A stretch of DNA of 64,000 nucleotides, from the NCBI GenBank assembly GCA_030068145.1, contig JAPJBO010000432.1:1-64000 (forward strand), read 5' to 3'. This document shows positions 63,386 through 64,000 of the stretch, in pieces (position 1 is the stretch's first letter; each line of letters starts with the position of its first letter). Source of the DNA: Diplonema papillatum (lineage: Eukaryota; Euglenozoa; Diplonemea; Diplonemida; Diplonemidae). The position numbers and the translations under genes are program-made. A model generated the notes under the pieces. The model did not search any database. It had not been told where the DNA came from and worked only from the letters and a program-made list of their open reading frames with translations.

Positions 63386-64000
63386 TACTGTCAGTAGTAA
63401 GAATGACTACTGCGGTAGTCATTCTTACTACTGCAGGAGTCGTTCTTACAAGTGAATGAGTCCTCTTTTGTGGGAGGAAAAAGTACGCCTTGTAAAGGGA
63501 TTCCTTCACAAACTGCAGCAATCACTAGTAAGAATGACTACTGCAGTAGTCATTCTTACTAGTGCAGGAGTCGTTCTTACAAGTGAATGAGTCCTCTTTT
63601 GTGGGAGGAAAAAGTACGCCTTGTAAAGGGATTCCTTCACAAACTGCAGCAATCACTAGTAAGAATGACTACTGCAGTAGTCATTCTTACTACTGCGGGA
63701 GTCGTTCTTACAAGTGAATGAGTCCTCTTTTGTGGGAAGAAAAAGTACGCCTTGTAAAGGGATTCCTTCACAAACTGCAGCAATCACTAGTAAGAATGAC
63801 TACTGCAGTAGTCATTCTTACTACTGCAGGAGTCGTTCTTACAAGTGAATGAGTCCTCTTTTGTGGGAAGAAAACGTACGCCTTGTAACGGGATTCTTTC
63901 ACAAACTGCAGTAATCACTAGAAAGAATGACTACTGCAGCAAGTCATTCTTACGACTGCAGTAGTAAGCACTCTTCAGTAGTAATAATATTATGACAAGT
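63386..64000. repeat. 131-bp tandem array centred on a palindrome
   Basis: Units at about 63394, 63525, 63656, 63787 and 63918 (cut by the window end). Each has the palindrome AGTAAGAATGACTACTGCAG continuing into its complement, then 'caagtgaatgagtcctct', 'aaaagtacgccttgtaa' and 'cacaaactgcag'. Units are highly alike, so the array is recent. Confidence 0.95.

Noticed and set aside
63430-63490. Functional hammerhead ribozyme in the 131-bp array
   Set aside because: The core C of CUGANGA is absent and helix I cannot be drawn convincingly; kept only as a resemblance.

Overview
The window is nuclear DNA from a eukaryote. It has GT-AG introns, kilobase-scale introns packed with repeats, scattered fragments of eukaryotic SSU and LSU rRNA, a non-LTR retrotransposon, and many short inverted-repeat DNA transposons. 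The ORF content, a Cys/His-rich LINE tail, the DUF4116-like fragment and (A/C)-rich 3' splice sites (often ...acacag) suggest a protist of the alveolate/chromerid or another algal group. That placement is inference; no species is claimed.

Host genes on the + strand: (1) 11.96-12.98 kb, an exon encoding a 9-residue Gly/Asn/Gln repeat protein with a lysine-rich CaaX-like tail. Copies of its 3' end lie behind it and at 42.4 kb. (2) 19.7-28.0 kb, an EF-hand protein with a dual-acylation N-terminus (MGQICCG), resolved into four phase-0 exons plus two duplicated exons. (3) 43.6 kb to beyond 62.6 kb, a glycoside hydrolase family 31 gene, the catalytic alpha subunit of ER glucosidase II. Seven exons can be joined in frame (690 codons) and the 3' end lies outside the window. 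Its promoter and first exon are tandemly repeated upstream (about 42.57-44.06 kb). Broken host fragments include a ubiquitin-specific protease (23.6-24.2 kb) and a DUF4116-like piece (27.5-27.7 kb).

Mobile DNA dominates. The clearest case is an LSU rRNA fragment (34.30-40.72 kb) split by a 5.7-kb insertion. The insertion has inverted ends and a 5-bp duplication (GTTGG), and a 3.86-kb LINE with its own 7-bp duplication (ATATTAC) sits inside it. Relatives or tails of the LINE lie at 2.8-3.3, 7.7-8.5, 22.7, 48.4-49.3 and 54.4-55.0 kb. Two arrays of a 42/43-bp satellite (1-1000 and 15.6-17.9 kb) end in the same 250-bp module. At least ten families of TIR elements are recognisable, several with their own iterated subterminal motif. 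The window ends in a 131-bp tandem array built around a palindrome (63.4-64.0 kb).

The host genes appear unrelated in function: N-glycan processing in the ER, calcium sensing at a membrane, and a prenylated repeat protein. What links them is how they are being reshaped. First exons, middle exons and 3' ends are each duplicated locally, and the introns act as repeat sinks. Similarity calls come from reading the sequence by eye. Exon joins were checked for reading phase, but no database or folding program was run.
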